From positions 62,001 through 126,000 of the forward strand of contig NZ_QZVS01000096.1 of the NCBI RefSeq assembly GCF_003602235.1: 64,000 nt of DNA. The letters run 5' to 3'. The notes beneath the pieces were generated by a model, which ran no database searches, was not told where the DNA came from, and saw only the letters and a program-made list of their open reading frames with translations. Every line of letters begins with the position of its first letter. Position 1 is the stretch's first letter. Shown piece by piece: positions 42,721 through 51,225 of this stretch. The stretch is from Cryobacterium melibiosiphilum (GTDB lineage Bacteria > Actinomycetota > Actinomycetes > Actinomycetales > Microbacteriaceae). Position numbers and translations under genes: made by a program.

Positions 42721-43775
42721 CCACCCAGACCGCCCGTTCCAGCCAGACCGCCTTGGCGTCCCGCGACCAGCTCACCGAGAACGAGGTCGTTCTCACCGTG
42801 ACCGGGCTCGACGTGGACATCCGCACCCCCAAGGGCGTGTTGCGAGCCGTGAACAACGTCAGCTTCGAGGCCCGTGCGGGGCGCACCTTAGCCCTGCTCG
42901 GCGAATCCGGCTGCGGCAAGTCGATGACGGCCAAAGCCGTCGCGGGCCTGCTCGACCCGGTCGCCGACGTCACCGGCGGCACGGTCGTGCTGAACGGCAC
43001 CGATCTGGCCGCCCTCACCCCTAAGCAGCGCCTGAAGTATGCCGGCCCCGAGCTGGGCATCGTCTTCCAGGACGCCCTCACTGCCCTCAACCCGGTGTAC
43101 ACCGTGGGAACCCAGCTCGGCGAGGCGTTTCGCATCCACCAGGGCCTCTCGAAGAAGGCCGCGAGGGTCAAGGCCATCGAACTGATGGGCCACGTCGGCA
43201 TCCCGCAGCCGGAAACCCGCGTCGACTCGTTCCCGCACCAGTTCTCAGGGGGTATGCGCCAGCGCATCCTGATCGCGATGGCCGTGGCCCTCAACCCCCG
43301 GCTGTTGATCGCCGATGAACCCACGACCGCGCTCGACGTGACCGTGCAGGCCCAGATCATGAAGCTGCTGCGGGACCTCCGCACCGAGAGCCACATGGCC
43401 GTCGTGCTGATCACCCACGACCTCGCCCTCGTTGCGGAGGAGGCCGACACCGTGGCCGTGATGTACGCCGGCAACGTCGTGGAGACCGGCCCGGTGCGCG
43501 AGGTCTTCGGCTCGCCCAAGCACCCGTACACCCGCGGACTGCTCGATTCCGTGCCGGCGGATGTGGGGCGTGGCGCCGACCTGAACTCGATCGCCGGGTC
43601 CCCTCCCGAACTGCACCGCATCCCCGAGGGATGTGTCTACCAGTCCCGCTGCCCGCTCGTGCAGGACGTCTGCCGAGCCATCCGCCCCGCCCTCGAGCCG
43701 GAGGGCGACGGCAACCGCACCGTGGCCTGCCACTTCGCACTGACGACCGACAGCAAGGAGCTGGACAATGTCTGA
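42717..43775 (+). CDS. DppD-type ABC transporter ATP-binding protein
   Basis: The 352-residue ATPase starts with GTG inside the previous stop (GTGA), with AAGGAGG upstream. It has Walker A GESGCGKSM, signature FSGGMRQRI, Walker B LLIADEPT and the C-terminal oligopeptide-transporter extension with Cys residues (GCVYQSRCPLVQDVC) that can hold an Fe-S cluster. An in-frame extension upstream overlaps the permease gene and was rejected. Confidence 0.9.
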   Translation: MTTQTARSSQTALASRDQLTENEVVLTVTGLDVDIRTPKGVLRAVNNVSFEARAGRTLALLGESGCGKSMTAKAVAGLLDPVADVTGGTVVLNGTDLAALTPKQRLKYAGPELGIVFQDALTALNPVYTVGTQLGEAFRIHQGLSKKAARVKAIELMGHVGIPQPETRVDSFPHQFSGGMRQRILIAMAVALNPRLLIADEPTTALDVTVQAQIMKLLRDLRTESHMAVVLITHDLALVAEEADTVAVMYAGNVVETGPVREVFGSPKHPYTRGLLDSVPADVGRGADLNSIAGSPPELHRIPEGCVYQSRCPLVQDVCRAIRPALEPEGDGNRTVACHFALTTDSKELDNV

Positions 43776-44844
43776 CACCATCGCCTCTACCCTTGCGCCG
43801 GTTCCGTTGCTCGACGTGCGCGGGCTCACCAAGAACTTCCACGTTCCCGGCCGCGGCAACAACGTGCTCTGCGCGCTCGACAAGATCGACCTGCACGTGG
43901 GCCACGGCGAGACGCTGGGGCTCGTGGGTGAATCGGGTTGCGGCAAGTCCACCCTGGCCCGCACCCTGCTGATGCTGGAGCAGCCGGACGAGGGCAGCAT
44001 CCGCTTCGAGGGAACCGACCCCTTCGGGCTCAAGGGCAAGCAGCTGCTGGCCTGGCGGCGCCGGGTGCAGATGGTCTTCCAGGACCCGTTCGCCTCCCTC
44101 AACGCCCGCATGACCGCCGGGGAGATCATCTCGGAGCCCTGGGCCACCCACACCGACCTGTACCCGGGCAAGAAGGCCCGCGCGGCCCGCCTGGCGGAAC
44201 TCATGGAACTCGTGGGCCTGCGCCCGAGCGACGGCGGCAAGTCCCCGCAGGAATTCTCCGGCGGCCAGCGCCAGCGCATCGGCATCGCCCGCGCCCTGGC
44301 ACTCGACCCCGACGTCATCGTGCTCGATGAGCCCGTCTCGGCGCTCGACCTGTCGGTGCAGGCGCAGGTGCTCAACCTGCTCAACGACCTGCAGAAACGT
44401 CTCGGCGTGGCCTACATCTTCATCTCGCACGACCTGTCGGTGGTGCGCCACGTCGCCGACCGGGTCGCCGTGATGTACCTCGGTCGTATCGTGGAGACCG
44501 GAACCACCGAGCAGGTCTTCGACCGGCCCCGGCACCCCTACACAGCCGCCCTGATGTCGGCGTCGCCGCACCTGGATGTGAGCGGGCTGACCCCGCGCAA
44601 CCGGATCGTGCTCGAGGGCGAGATGCCCTCGCCGCTCGACCCGCCGAGCGGCTGCCGATTCCGCACCCGCTGCTGGAAGGCGCAGGACGTGTGCGCCACG
44701 ACGCCGCCGCCGGCATCGAGCTCGGCGGCGGAGCCCCTCCACGCGGCGGAGTGCCACTTTCCCATGACGCCCGAGGATCTGAAGACGGCTGGTGCCCCGA
44801 TCAAGCCCAAGAACGCGGTGAACTTGCTCGCACCCACATCGTGA
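43768..44844 (+). CDS. DppF-type ABC transporter ATP-binding protein
   Basis: The 358-residue second ATPase has Walker A GESGCGKST, signature FSGGQRQRI, Walker B VIVLDEPVSALD and the C-terminal Cys-rich oligopeptide extension (GCRFRTRCWKAQDVC). It overlaps the DppD-type gene by 8 bases and completes the transporter. Confidence 0.9.
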   Translation: MSDTIASTLAPVPLLDVRGLTKNFHVPGRGNNVLCALDKIDLHVGHGETLGLVGESGCGKSTLARTLLMLEQPDEGSIRFEGTDPFGLKGKQLLAWRRRVQMVFQDPFASLNARMTAGEIISEPWATHTDLYPGKKARAARLAELMELVGLRPSDGGKSPQEFSGGQRQRIGIARALALDPDVIVLDEPVSALDLSVQAQVLNLLNDLQKRLGVAYIFISHDLSVVRHVADRVAVMYLGRIVETGTTEQVFDRPRHPYTAALMSASPHLDVSGLTPRNRIVLEGEMPSPLDPPSGCRFRTRCWKAQDVCATTPPPASSSAAEPLHAAECHFPMTPEDLKTAGAPIKPKNAVNLLAPTS

Positions 44845-44869
44845 GCGCCCGGGCGTACGGCCGGCGCTC

Positions 44870-45586
44870 GTGACCGGGCTGGAGATCGCCATCATCGCGG
44901 TGGCGATCGTGGCGGCGTCAGCCCTGCAGGCGTCGATCGGCTTCGGCATGGGTATGCTTGCCGCACCCGTGATCGGGCTCATTGACCCGACCCTGCTGCC
45001 GGGCACGGTGATCATGCTCGCGGTGCTCCTCACAGCGGCGGTGGCCCTGAAGGAACGCTCGCACCTCGACCTCAGGGGCGCGGGCTGGGCCCTCGTGGGG
45101 CGCATACCGGGCAGCCTGATCGGGGCGTGGCTGGTCTTTGTGCTGCCCGCGAGCGGGCTGGCCTGGGCCGTGGCGGTCGTCGTGCTCGGCGGTGTGGTGA
45201 TGGCGCTCTCCGGCTGGGCGCCCGTACCCAATCGGGTCTCCCTCATCACCGCAGGGGCGGCATCCGGCGTGATGGGAACGGCCACGTCGATCGGCGGCGC
45301 CCCGATGGCGCTGATCTGGCAGCGCTCGCGGGGGCCGCAGCTGCGCGGCACCATGAGCGCGTTCTTCCTGGTGGGCTCGTCAATCTCGCTGATCGCACTC
45401 GCCGCGCTCGGCACGGTCACCCCGGCAACGCTGCAGCTGGCGGCTTGGATGGTGCCCGCGGTGCTGGTGGGCTATGTGCTGTCGCGGTTCGTGAACCGGT
45501 TCCTGAACCACCGGCGGCTGCGGATGACGGCGCTCGCGGCATCCGCTCTCGGCGCGGTGCTGCTGATCGGTGCCCAGCTGCTCTGA
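44870..45586 (+). CDS. TauE/SafE-family membrane transporter
   Basis: The 238-residue protein is almost entirely hydrophobic with about seven or eight helices and the two half-repeats of the TauE/SafE (sulfite exporter) family, each with a short glycine-rich loop (SIGFGMGMLAAPVIG and SGVMGTATSIGGAP). It starts with GTG 25 bases after the ABC operon and ends that gene run. Family members carry small organic acids and sulfonates; the substrate here is unknown. Confidence 0.82.
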   Translation: MTGLEIAIIAVAIVAASALQASIGFGMGMLAAPVIGLIDPTLLPGTVIMLAVLLTAAVALKERSHLDLRGAGWALVGRIPGSLIGAWLVFVLPASGLAWAVAVVVLGGVVMALSGWAPVPNRVSLITAGAASGVMGTATSIGGAPMALIWQRSRGPQLRGTMSAFFLVGSSISLIALAALGTVTPATLQLAAWMVPAVLVGYVLSRFVNRFLNHRRLRMTALAASALGAVLLIGAQLL

Positions 45587-45605
45587 CGCCGCGATGCGCG
45601 CGTCT

Positions 45606-45738
45606 GAGCGGGCGCACAATGCCCCATGACGCCTGGCCGCACCGCGCGAGTGGGCGCAATCTGCCCCGTGAACGCCGGGCAAGGGTCCGTTTGAGCCCAC
45701 TCGTGAAGGTGAAGGGGCGATTTGCGCCCACTCGTCGG
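45606..45738. repeat. Three copies of a GAGTGGGCGCAA-type element, two direct and one inverted
   Basis: GAGCGGGCGCACAATGCCCC (from 45606) and GAGTGGGCGCAATCTGCCCC (from 45648) are direct copies, both running on into a similar ACGCC tail. CGAGTGGGCGCAATCTGCCCC (45647-45667) pairs with 45714-45734 with two mismatches in 21. The element lies between convergent genes and can fold into a long hairpin. Confidence 0.75.
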
Positions 45739-45741
45739 GCG

Positions 45742-46743
45742 TCAGTGCACGACGCGGGCAAGCGGGCGGCCGTGGGCCAGGTTGTCGACGTTCGCGGCGA
45801 TGTCGGCGGCGCGCAGCTGAAAGGTGCGCTCGGCGTGCCCCGAGTAGTGCGGTGTGAGCACGACCGTGTCGAAGCCGGCGAAGCGGGCGACGGCGGATGG
45901 CGCGGCGCCGGTGGCGTTCGGAGCGCCCCACCACACGTCGAGCCCGGCGCCCGCAATGCGCTTGTCGTCCAGGGCTTCCACGAGCGCGTCCTCGTCGACG
46001 AGCGGCCCGCGGGCCACGTTGATGAGGATCGCGGTCGGCCGCATCTGGCCGAGGGCCTCGGCGTTGATCACGCCACGGGTGGCGTCGCTGAGCGGCAGGG
46101 TCACCACGACGACATCGCTGCTGCCGAGCAGCTCGGGCAGCTCGTCGAGGCCGCCGACCCAGTCGAGGGTCAGGTCAGCGGGCACGGCGCCAGCCGGGTT
46201 GTGCCGCACGGCGCGCACGCGCATGCCGAGGCCTGCGGCCAGGCGCGCCACCTCCTGCCCGATGCCGCCGAAGCCGAGCAGCCCGAGGGTTTGACCCCGC
46301 AGGCTGACATGGAACGGCACCGCAGGGTCGTTGGCGACCGTGCGCCAGGTCCCGGCGCGCATCTCGCGGTCGACCGGAATCACGCGGCGGGACAGCATTA
46401 GGGCGGTCATGATGACGTGCTCGGCGATCGGCTCGCCGTGGTGGAAGGTGTTCGCGACCCGGGTCCGGGGCGCGAGCGACGCGAGCGGGATCTTGTCGAA
46501 CCCCGCCCCCGTGACGTGCACGAGCCGCAGCCGCGCTGCGGCGGCCACCATCGCCGGGGACATCGAGGAGCAGACCAGCACATCCGTGGTCGGCAGCGCG
46601 CCGAGCACCTGCTGCTCGCTCCAGGAGTTCGCGATGGTCCAGTCGTTGCCCCCGTCGCCCTGGGTGAGCTCCGCTTCGAACCGGCTCATGATGTTGTCCG
46701 TCACGAGCACCCGCTGCGCGGTGAAAGCGGTCTCGGCGCTCAC
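45742..46743 (-). CDS. D-2-hydroxyacid dehydrogenase, second copy
   Basis: The 333-residue enzyme has the Rossmann motif GFGGIG, the Arg in NVARG, a catalytic His in TPHYSGHAE and a hydrophobic N-terminal catalytic domain. It is only distantly similar to the one at 37744. The GTG start overlaps the stop of the glucarate-dehydratase-family gene (GTGA), so the two are coupled, and a longer upstream frame was rejected. Reduction or oxidation of a sugar-acid fragment is inferred. Confidence 0.82.
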   Translation of the reverse strand: MSAETAFTAQRVLVTDNIMSRFEAELTQGDGGNDWTIANSWSEQQVLGALPTTDVLVCSSMSPAMVAAAARLRLVHVTGAGFDKIPLASLAPRTRVANTFHHGEPIAEHVIMTALMLSRRVIPVDREMRAGTWRTVANDPAVPFHVSLRGQTLGLLGFGGIGQEVARLAAGLGMRVRAVRHNPAGAVPADLTLDWVGGLDELPELLGSSDVVVVTLPLSDATRGVINAEALGQMRPTAILINVARGPLVDEDALVEALDDKRIAGAGLDVWWGAPNATGAAPSAVARFAGFDTVVLTPHYSGHAERTFQLRAADIAANVDNLAHGRPLARVVH

Positions 46744-48032
46744 CAGCGCGGGCTTTGCAGCTCGTAGTCGGGCTGGATGCGCTGCATGTAGCCGGTGTCG
46801 TCGCGGTTCAGCAGCCCCGACTTCAGGTACTGCTCGTGCAGGCGTGCGAGGGCGTCGCGGTCGAGTTCCACCCCGAGGCCGGGAGTGGTGGGCACGGCAA
46901 CGGCTCCGTGATGGAATGACAGCACGCCCGGCACGATCACGTCCTGGTCGGTGTCCTTCCACGGCCAGTGGGTGTCGCAGGCATAGTCGAGGTTGGGCGT
47001 CGCCGCAGCGAGGTGCACCATGGCCGCGAGGCTGATGCCGAGGTGCGAATTGGAGTGCATCGACAGCCCGAGGTCGAAGGTCTCGGTGATGCCGGCGAGG
47101 GCCTGAGAGCGCCGCAGCCCGCCCCAGAAATGGTGGTCGGAGAGGATCACGTCGACGGCACCCTCGCGCACGGCCGGGGCCACGTCGTCGAAGCTCACCA
47201 CGCACATGTTGGTGGCCAGCGGCATCGGCACCGCGCGCCGCACCGCGGCCATGCCCGGGATGCCGGGGGTCGGGTCTTCGAGGTACTCGAGCACGCCGTC
47301 GAGGGCCTGCCCGACCCTGACCGAGGTGGGCACCGTCCAGGCGCCGTTCGGGTCGAGGCGCAGCGGATGCGTCGGGAAGGCCCGGTGCAGCTCGAGCACG
47401 GCGTCGATCTCTTCTTCGGGCGTGAACACACCGCCCTTGAGCTTGAGCGCGGTGAACCCGAAGTCGGTGACCATGCGCTGGGCCTGGGCGACGATTCCGG
47501 CCGGGTCGAGCGCAGCGCCCCACGAGTCGTCGTCCTGGCCGGGATGGCCCGCCCACTTGTAGAACAGGTAGCCGCTGAAGGCAATTTCGCTGCGCACGGC
47601 GCCGCCGAGCAGGTCGCTGACCGGTCGCCCGACGACCTTGCCCTGGATGTCGAGCGCCGCCACGTCGAACGGGGACAGCACCCTGTCGGGCGTGCTCGAC
47701 CCGGTGACCATGCCGCTCATGCCGTGGCCGCCAACGGTGGTGTCGGCGCGCAGCGACACGATGATGCGTCGCCGCATCTCGCTGATGTTGAAGATGTCCA
47801 GGCCGACCAGCTCGCGGGCGACCAGGTTCAGCCGGGCCAGGTGCGGGGCGTCGCCGTAGGTCTCGCCGAGGCCCGTGTAGCCCGAGTCGGTCTCGATCTC
47901 GACGATCGCGCGCAGGGCGAAGGTCTCGTGCACGCCGACCGTGTTGAGCAGCGGTAGGTCGCGAAAGGCGATCGGGGTGATCACGATTTTCGTGATGAGG
48001 TGACGTTCGGATACGACGATGGGGCTGGTCAC
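46740..48032 (-). CDS. Enolase-superfamily sugar-acid dehydratase, glucarate-dehydratase family
   Basis: The 430-residue enzyme has the glucarate dehydratase subgroup residues: the KxK pair K197/K199 in LKLKG, metal ligands D227, E252 and N275, and the catalytic His near 330 in MHSNSHLGIS. It is clearly different from the second family member at 52894, so it may act on galactarate or another diacid. GAAGGAG precedes the GTG start. It is in one orientation with the IclR and dihydrodipicolinate-synthase-like genes upstream. Confidence 0.85.
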   Translation of the reverse strand: MTSPIVVSERHLITKIVITPIAFRDLPLLNTVGVHETFALRAIVEIETDSGYTGLGETYGDAPHLARLNLVARELVGLDIFNISEMRRRIIVSLRADTTVGGHGMSGMVTGSSTPDRVLSPFDVAALDIQGKVVGRPVSDLLGGAVRSEIAFSGYLFYKWAGHPGQDDDSWGAALDPAGIVAQAQRMVTDFGFTALKLKGGVFTPEEEIDAVLELHRAFPTHPLRLDPNGAWTVPTSVRVGQALDGVLEYLEDPTPGIPGMAAVRRAVPMPLATNMCVVSFDDVAPAVREGAVDVILSDHHFWGGLRRSQALAGITETFDLGLSMHSNSHLGISLAAMVHLAAATPNLDYACDTHWPWKDTDQDVIVPGVLSFHHGAVAVPTTPGLGVELDRDALARLHEQYLKSGLLNRDDTGYMQRIQPDYELQSPRW

Positions 48033-48092
48033 TGCGGGTGACTCCTTCGGGTGTCAGGTCTTTTCGGAAACAGGTGAAATCGAAGCGGCAGA

Positions 48093-48938
48093 CTAAATCC
48101 AGGCGGCGTCCTTGATCGGGCGCACGATTCTGCAGACCTTCTGCCCGGCCAGGCGCAGCGCGGAGATGACCTCCGCCTCTCGTGCGGGAGCGAGGCCGGC
48201 CAACGGCAGCGAGACGCTGATCGCGTCTGACGCCGGGTCTGCGTAGGGAAGGGCCACTGCGAAGCAGCGCAGGCCGGGCGTGTTCTCCTCGTTGTCGATG
48301 GCAAAGCCTCGGGCGCGGGTCTGTTCGAGGTCGCGGTCGAGGTCGGCGCGCACGGCGAGCGTGTGGGGGGTGAGGCGGGCCGCATCCGTCGGGATATGAC
48401 GCGAGCGGTCGGCGCCGGTGCGCTCGGCGAGCACCGCCTTGCCGAGCGAGGTGGCGTATGCCGGAAGTCGGCGCCCGACCCTGCTGAGAGGACGCGAGTA
48501 CCGGCTCGACTCCCGGGTGGACAGGTAGACCATGTCGAAACCGTCGAGGCGCCCGAAGTGGAAGGTCTCGTCGAACTGCGCGTGCAGCTCGTCGAGATAG
48601 GTCTGCACGATCGGCAGGTAGGGGTCGGCGTCGAGGTAGCTGGTGCCGGCCAGCAGGGCACGGATGCCGATCCGGTACAGCGACCCCGAGCTGTCACCGC
48701 TCACCCAGCCGTGTTTGGCGAGCGTGCGCAGGAGCGCGTGCAGGCTGCTGCGCGGCACGTTCATCGCCTCGCTCAGCTCCCGGATGCTGGTGGGCCGGTT
48801 CTGGCGCCCGGCCAGCAGCTCGAGCAGCTCCACGGTACGCGCCGCGGACTTCACGTCGCGCACCCCGGATTCCATCGGGGTTCCGGTGTCGCTGGGCTCG
48901 CTGGGCACGCTCACGTTCGGAATGGCGGAAAGCGACAT
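48093..48938 (-). CDS. IclR-family transcriptional regulator (sugar-diacid region)
   Basis: The 281-residue regulator has the winged helix (IRELSEAMNVPRSSLHALLR) and an effector domain with ENTPGLRCFAVALPY. ATG 48938 was chosen because AAGGAG lies 6 bases upstream; a frame upstream of it has no ribosome binding site. It lies between the dehydratase and kdgD-like genes on the same strand. Repression of the local diacid genes, relieved by a pathway intermediate, is the usual mode for this family. Confidence 0.86.
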   Translation of the reverse strand: MSLSAIPNVSVPSEPSDTGTPMESGVRDVKSAARTVELLELLAGRQNRPTSIRELSEAMNVPRSSLHALLRTLAKHGWVSGDSSGSLYRIGIRALLAGTSYLDADPYLPIVQTYLDELHAQFDETFHFGRLDGFDMVYLSTRESSRYSRPLSRVGRRLPAYATSLGKAVLAERTGADRSRHIPTDAARLTPHTLAVRADLDRDLEQTRARGFAIDNEENTPGLRCFAVALPYADPASDAISVSLPLAGLAPAREAEVISALRLAGQKVCRIVRPIKDAAWI

Positions 48939-49049
48939 GGTCATCTCCTTCGTGAGGCGCCCGTCCTTGGACGCCCAGATGCTGGTGAGCCTAGCCGAGC
49001 GTCCCATCGACGTCTACGTATATGGACGCCGGCTTCATCCGTGGAAGGT

Positions 49050-49979
49050 TCAGCCGACCAGCACGGCGCGATCGGCGAGGACGCGGCGCCCCGCGGCGAT
49101 GATGCTGACCAGCTCGGCCTCGTGCGCCGCCGTGATGTCGCGCAGCGGCGGGCGCACGGCCCCGGTCTGGATGCCGCCGAGTCGGGCGCCCGCCTTGACC
49201 AGCGCCACGGCATAGCCGGGAGCCTGGTCGCGCAGGGCTACGAGTGGGTGGAAGAACTCGCGGCTGAGGGCGTTCGTGAGCTCGGTGTCGCCCGAGATCA
49301 GGGAGTCGTAGAAAGCGACCGAGAGCTCGGGGGCGAAGGCGAAGGTGGCCGAGGAATACAGCTCCACGCCGATGGCGCGGTAGGCCGCCTGGGACGACTC
49401 GGCTGTCGGCAGGCCGTTGAAGAACTGGAATTCCTTGCCGGCCGCGGTGGTCGCGTCTTCGACGGCGCGCACGATGCGGCTCATCAGATCGAGGTCGCCA
49501 ACGCCGTCTTTGAAGCCGATGACGGTCGGGAAGGTGGAGACCTCCACCGCGGCCGCCACCGTGAACTGGGCGTTGCCGCGGTGGTAGACGATGATCGGCA
49601 GCTCGCTGGCATCGGCGACGGCGCGCACGTAGTCGAGCAGGCCCTCGACGGGGCTGCCCACGAGGTAGGGGGGCAGCAGCAGCAGGCCGTCGGCGCCGGC
49701 CTCGGCTGCCTTCCGGGCCATCAGCTTCGCGGAGGCGATCGGGCCGCCGACTCCGGCGAAGACGGGGGTGCGGCCGGCGGTCACCGTGACGGTAGTGGCC
49801 ACGATCTCGGTGAATTCGTCTACCGCCAGGGTGTGGAATTCGCCCGTGCCGCAGGCCACGAAGATTCCACCGGGGCCGTATCCGATGCCGTGCTCGAGAT
49901 GGGCGGTGAGCGCCGCGTGGTTGACGGTGTCATCCTCGTTGAAGGGCGTAATCGGGAAGAACAGAATTCCGTCGAGCAC
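49050..49979 (-). CDS. kdgD: 5-dehydro-4-deoxyglucarate dehydratase
   Basis: The 309-residue TIM barrel belongs to the DapA/N-acetylneuraminate lyase superfamily. The catalytic Tyr is Y132 (VYHRGN) and the Schiff-base Lys is K157 (VIGFKDG). It converts 5-dehydro-4-deoxyglucarate to 2,5-dioxopentanoate with loss of CO2 and water, the step before the dehydrogenase at 51226. The GTG start has AAGGAG 7 bases upstream. It is divergent from a LysR gene. Confidence 0.88.
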   Translation of the reverse strand: MLDGILFFPITPFNEDDTVNHAALTAHLEHGIGYGPGGIFVACGTGEFHTLAVDEFTEIVATTVTVTAGRTPVFAGVGGPIASAKLMARKAAEAGADGLLLLPPYLVGSPVEGLLDYVRAVADASELPIIVYHRGNAQFTVAAAVEVSTFPTVIGFKDGVGDLDLMSRIVRAVEDATTAAGKEFQFFNGLPTAESSQAAYRAIGVELYSSATFAFAPELSVAFYDSLISGDTELTNALSREFFHPLVALRDQAPGYAVALVKAGARLGGIQTGAVRPPLRDITAAHEAELVSIIAAGRRVLADRAVLVG

Positions 49980-50111
49980 GGGAGGACTCCTTAGGTCGGC
50001 TGCGCATTGCTGGGCGGCTCTGGGTGGCAGCGGGTATGTCCAGAACGATAAAAGACAAATCGATTCAAGTCCAAGCTAAAATATGCACAGACTGATACAA
50101 GGAGTAGATCG

Positions 50112-51098
50112 ATGTTTTCGCTGGTGCAGTTGGAATGCTTTGTTGCCGTGGCCGAAGAGCTGCACTTCGGGGCCGCCGCCGAACGCCTGCGCATCACGCA
50201 GCCGCCGCTCAGCCGCCAAATCCAGCTGCTCGAGCGTGAGCTCGGCGCCCTGCTCTTCAACCGCACGAGTCGACGGGTGGAGATGACCGCCGCCGGGCAG
50301 TCGCTGCTGCCGAGCGCGCGGCGGGTGCTCGACCTCGCCGCCAAGATGGCCATCGACGTGCGCCGGGTGGCGTCGGGCGTGGCCGGCACGCTCACCGTGG
50401 CCTACACGGCCATGGCCGCCCAGAGCGCGCTGCCCCTCTTCATTCGCCGCGCCGCCGAAGACATGCCCGATGTCAGCCTGGTGCTGCGCGAACTCGTGAC
50501 CACCGATCAGATGGACCAGCTCGTCAAGGGCACGGTGGACCTGGGGCTGTTGCGGCCCCTGGTGGCGCGCCCCGGCATCAGTACGCGGCAGATCATGTCA
50601 GAGCGGATGGTTGCGGCGATCCCCGCGACCAGTCACCTGGCCCTGCCTCCCGGCCCGATCTCGCTGCTGGACTTCGACCGCGAGCGCCTGCTGATGTATT
50701 CGCCCACGGAAGCCCGATACTTTCACGACCTGCTCCTGCGGCTCTTCGCCGCCAGTGAGAGCCAGCCGGTGGTGATCCAGTACGCGAGCCAGGTCCCGGC
50801 CCTGCTGGCCCTCGTGCAGGCGGGGCTCGGCCTCACGCTCGTGCCGGCATCCGCCCAGCGCTTCGCTCCGGAAGGAGTGGTCTTTCGTGACCTCGACACG
50901 CACTCTCCGGCCGACAGCCTGAATATCGTGCACCTCGACGTTGCCTGGAGTGACGAGAGTGCCAACCCGGCCGTGGCCAAGGCCGTTGAGATGCTGACCC
51001 GGGCGGAAACCGGCACCGATCCCGCCGCCGACCCGGCCACCCCGGCGACGGACCCGTCGCACGCAGCAGCACCAGCGACCGGCGACGTCGGGCTCTGA
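50112..51098 (+). CDS. LysR-family transcriptional regulator
   Basis: The 328-residue protein has the LysR helix-turn-helix (LHFGAAAERLRITQPPLSRQ) and an effector domain; the last 25 residues are Pro/Ala/Thr-rich. AAGGAG lies 7 bases before the ATG. It is divergent from kdgD across an AT-rich gap (about 50040-50090), the expected LysR site, and is followed by the dehydrogenase gene. Confidence 0.86.
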   Translation: MFSLVQLECFVAVAEELHFGAAAERLRITQPPLSRQIQLLERELGALLFNRTSRRVEMTAAGQSLLPSARRVLDLAAKMAIDVRRVASGVAGTLTVAYTAMAAQSALPLFIRRAAEDMPDVSLVLRELVTTDQMDQLVKGTVDLGLLRPLVARPGISTRQIMSERMVAAIPATSHLALPPGPISLLDFDRERLLMYSPTEARYFHDLLLRLFAASESQPVVIQYASQVPALLALVQAGLGLTLVPASAQRFAPEGVVFRDLDTHSPADSLNIVHLDVAWSDESANPAVAKAVEMLTRAETGTDPAADPATPATDPSHAAAPATGDVGL

Positions 51099-51151
51099 GA
51101 ACGTTCGCACGGCGGATCGATCCATTCCACGTATCGGTGCATGCGGATTTC

Positions 51152-51183
51152 ATGTTGAATCAACATCGGTTCGTTCCTAGGCT
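51152..51183 (+). promoter_or_regulatory. Promoter and palindromic operator of the 2,5-dioxovalerate dehydrogenase gene
   Basis: ATGTTGA-A-TCAACAT (51152-51166) is a perfect 15-bp palindrome. It overlaps a -35-like TTGAAT (51155-51160); a 17-base spacer and a -10 TAGGCT (51178-51183) follow. A repressor bound here would block RNA polymerase. Confidence 0.6.
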
Positions 51184-51225
51184 GAAAGCAGACAGCGCGA
51201 CCCCGCCGCCCGAAGGAGTGCCCTC

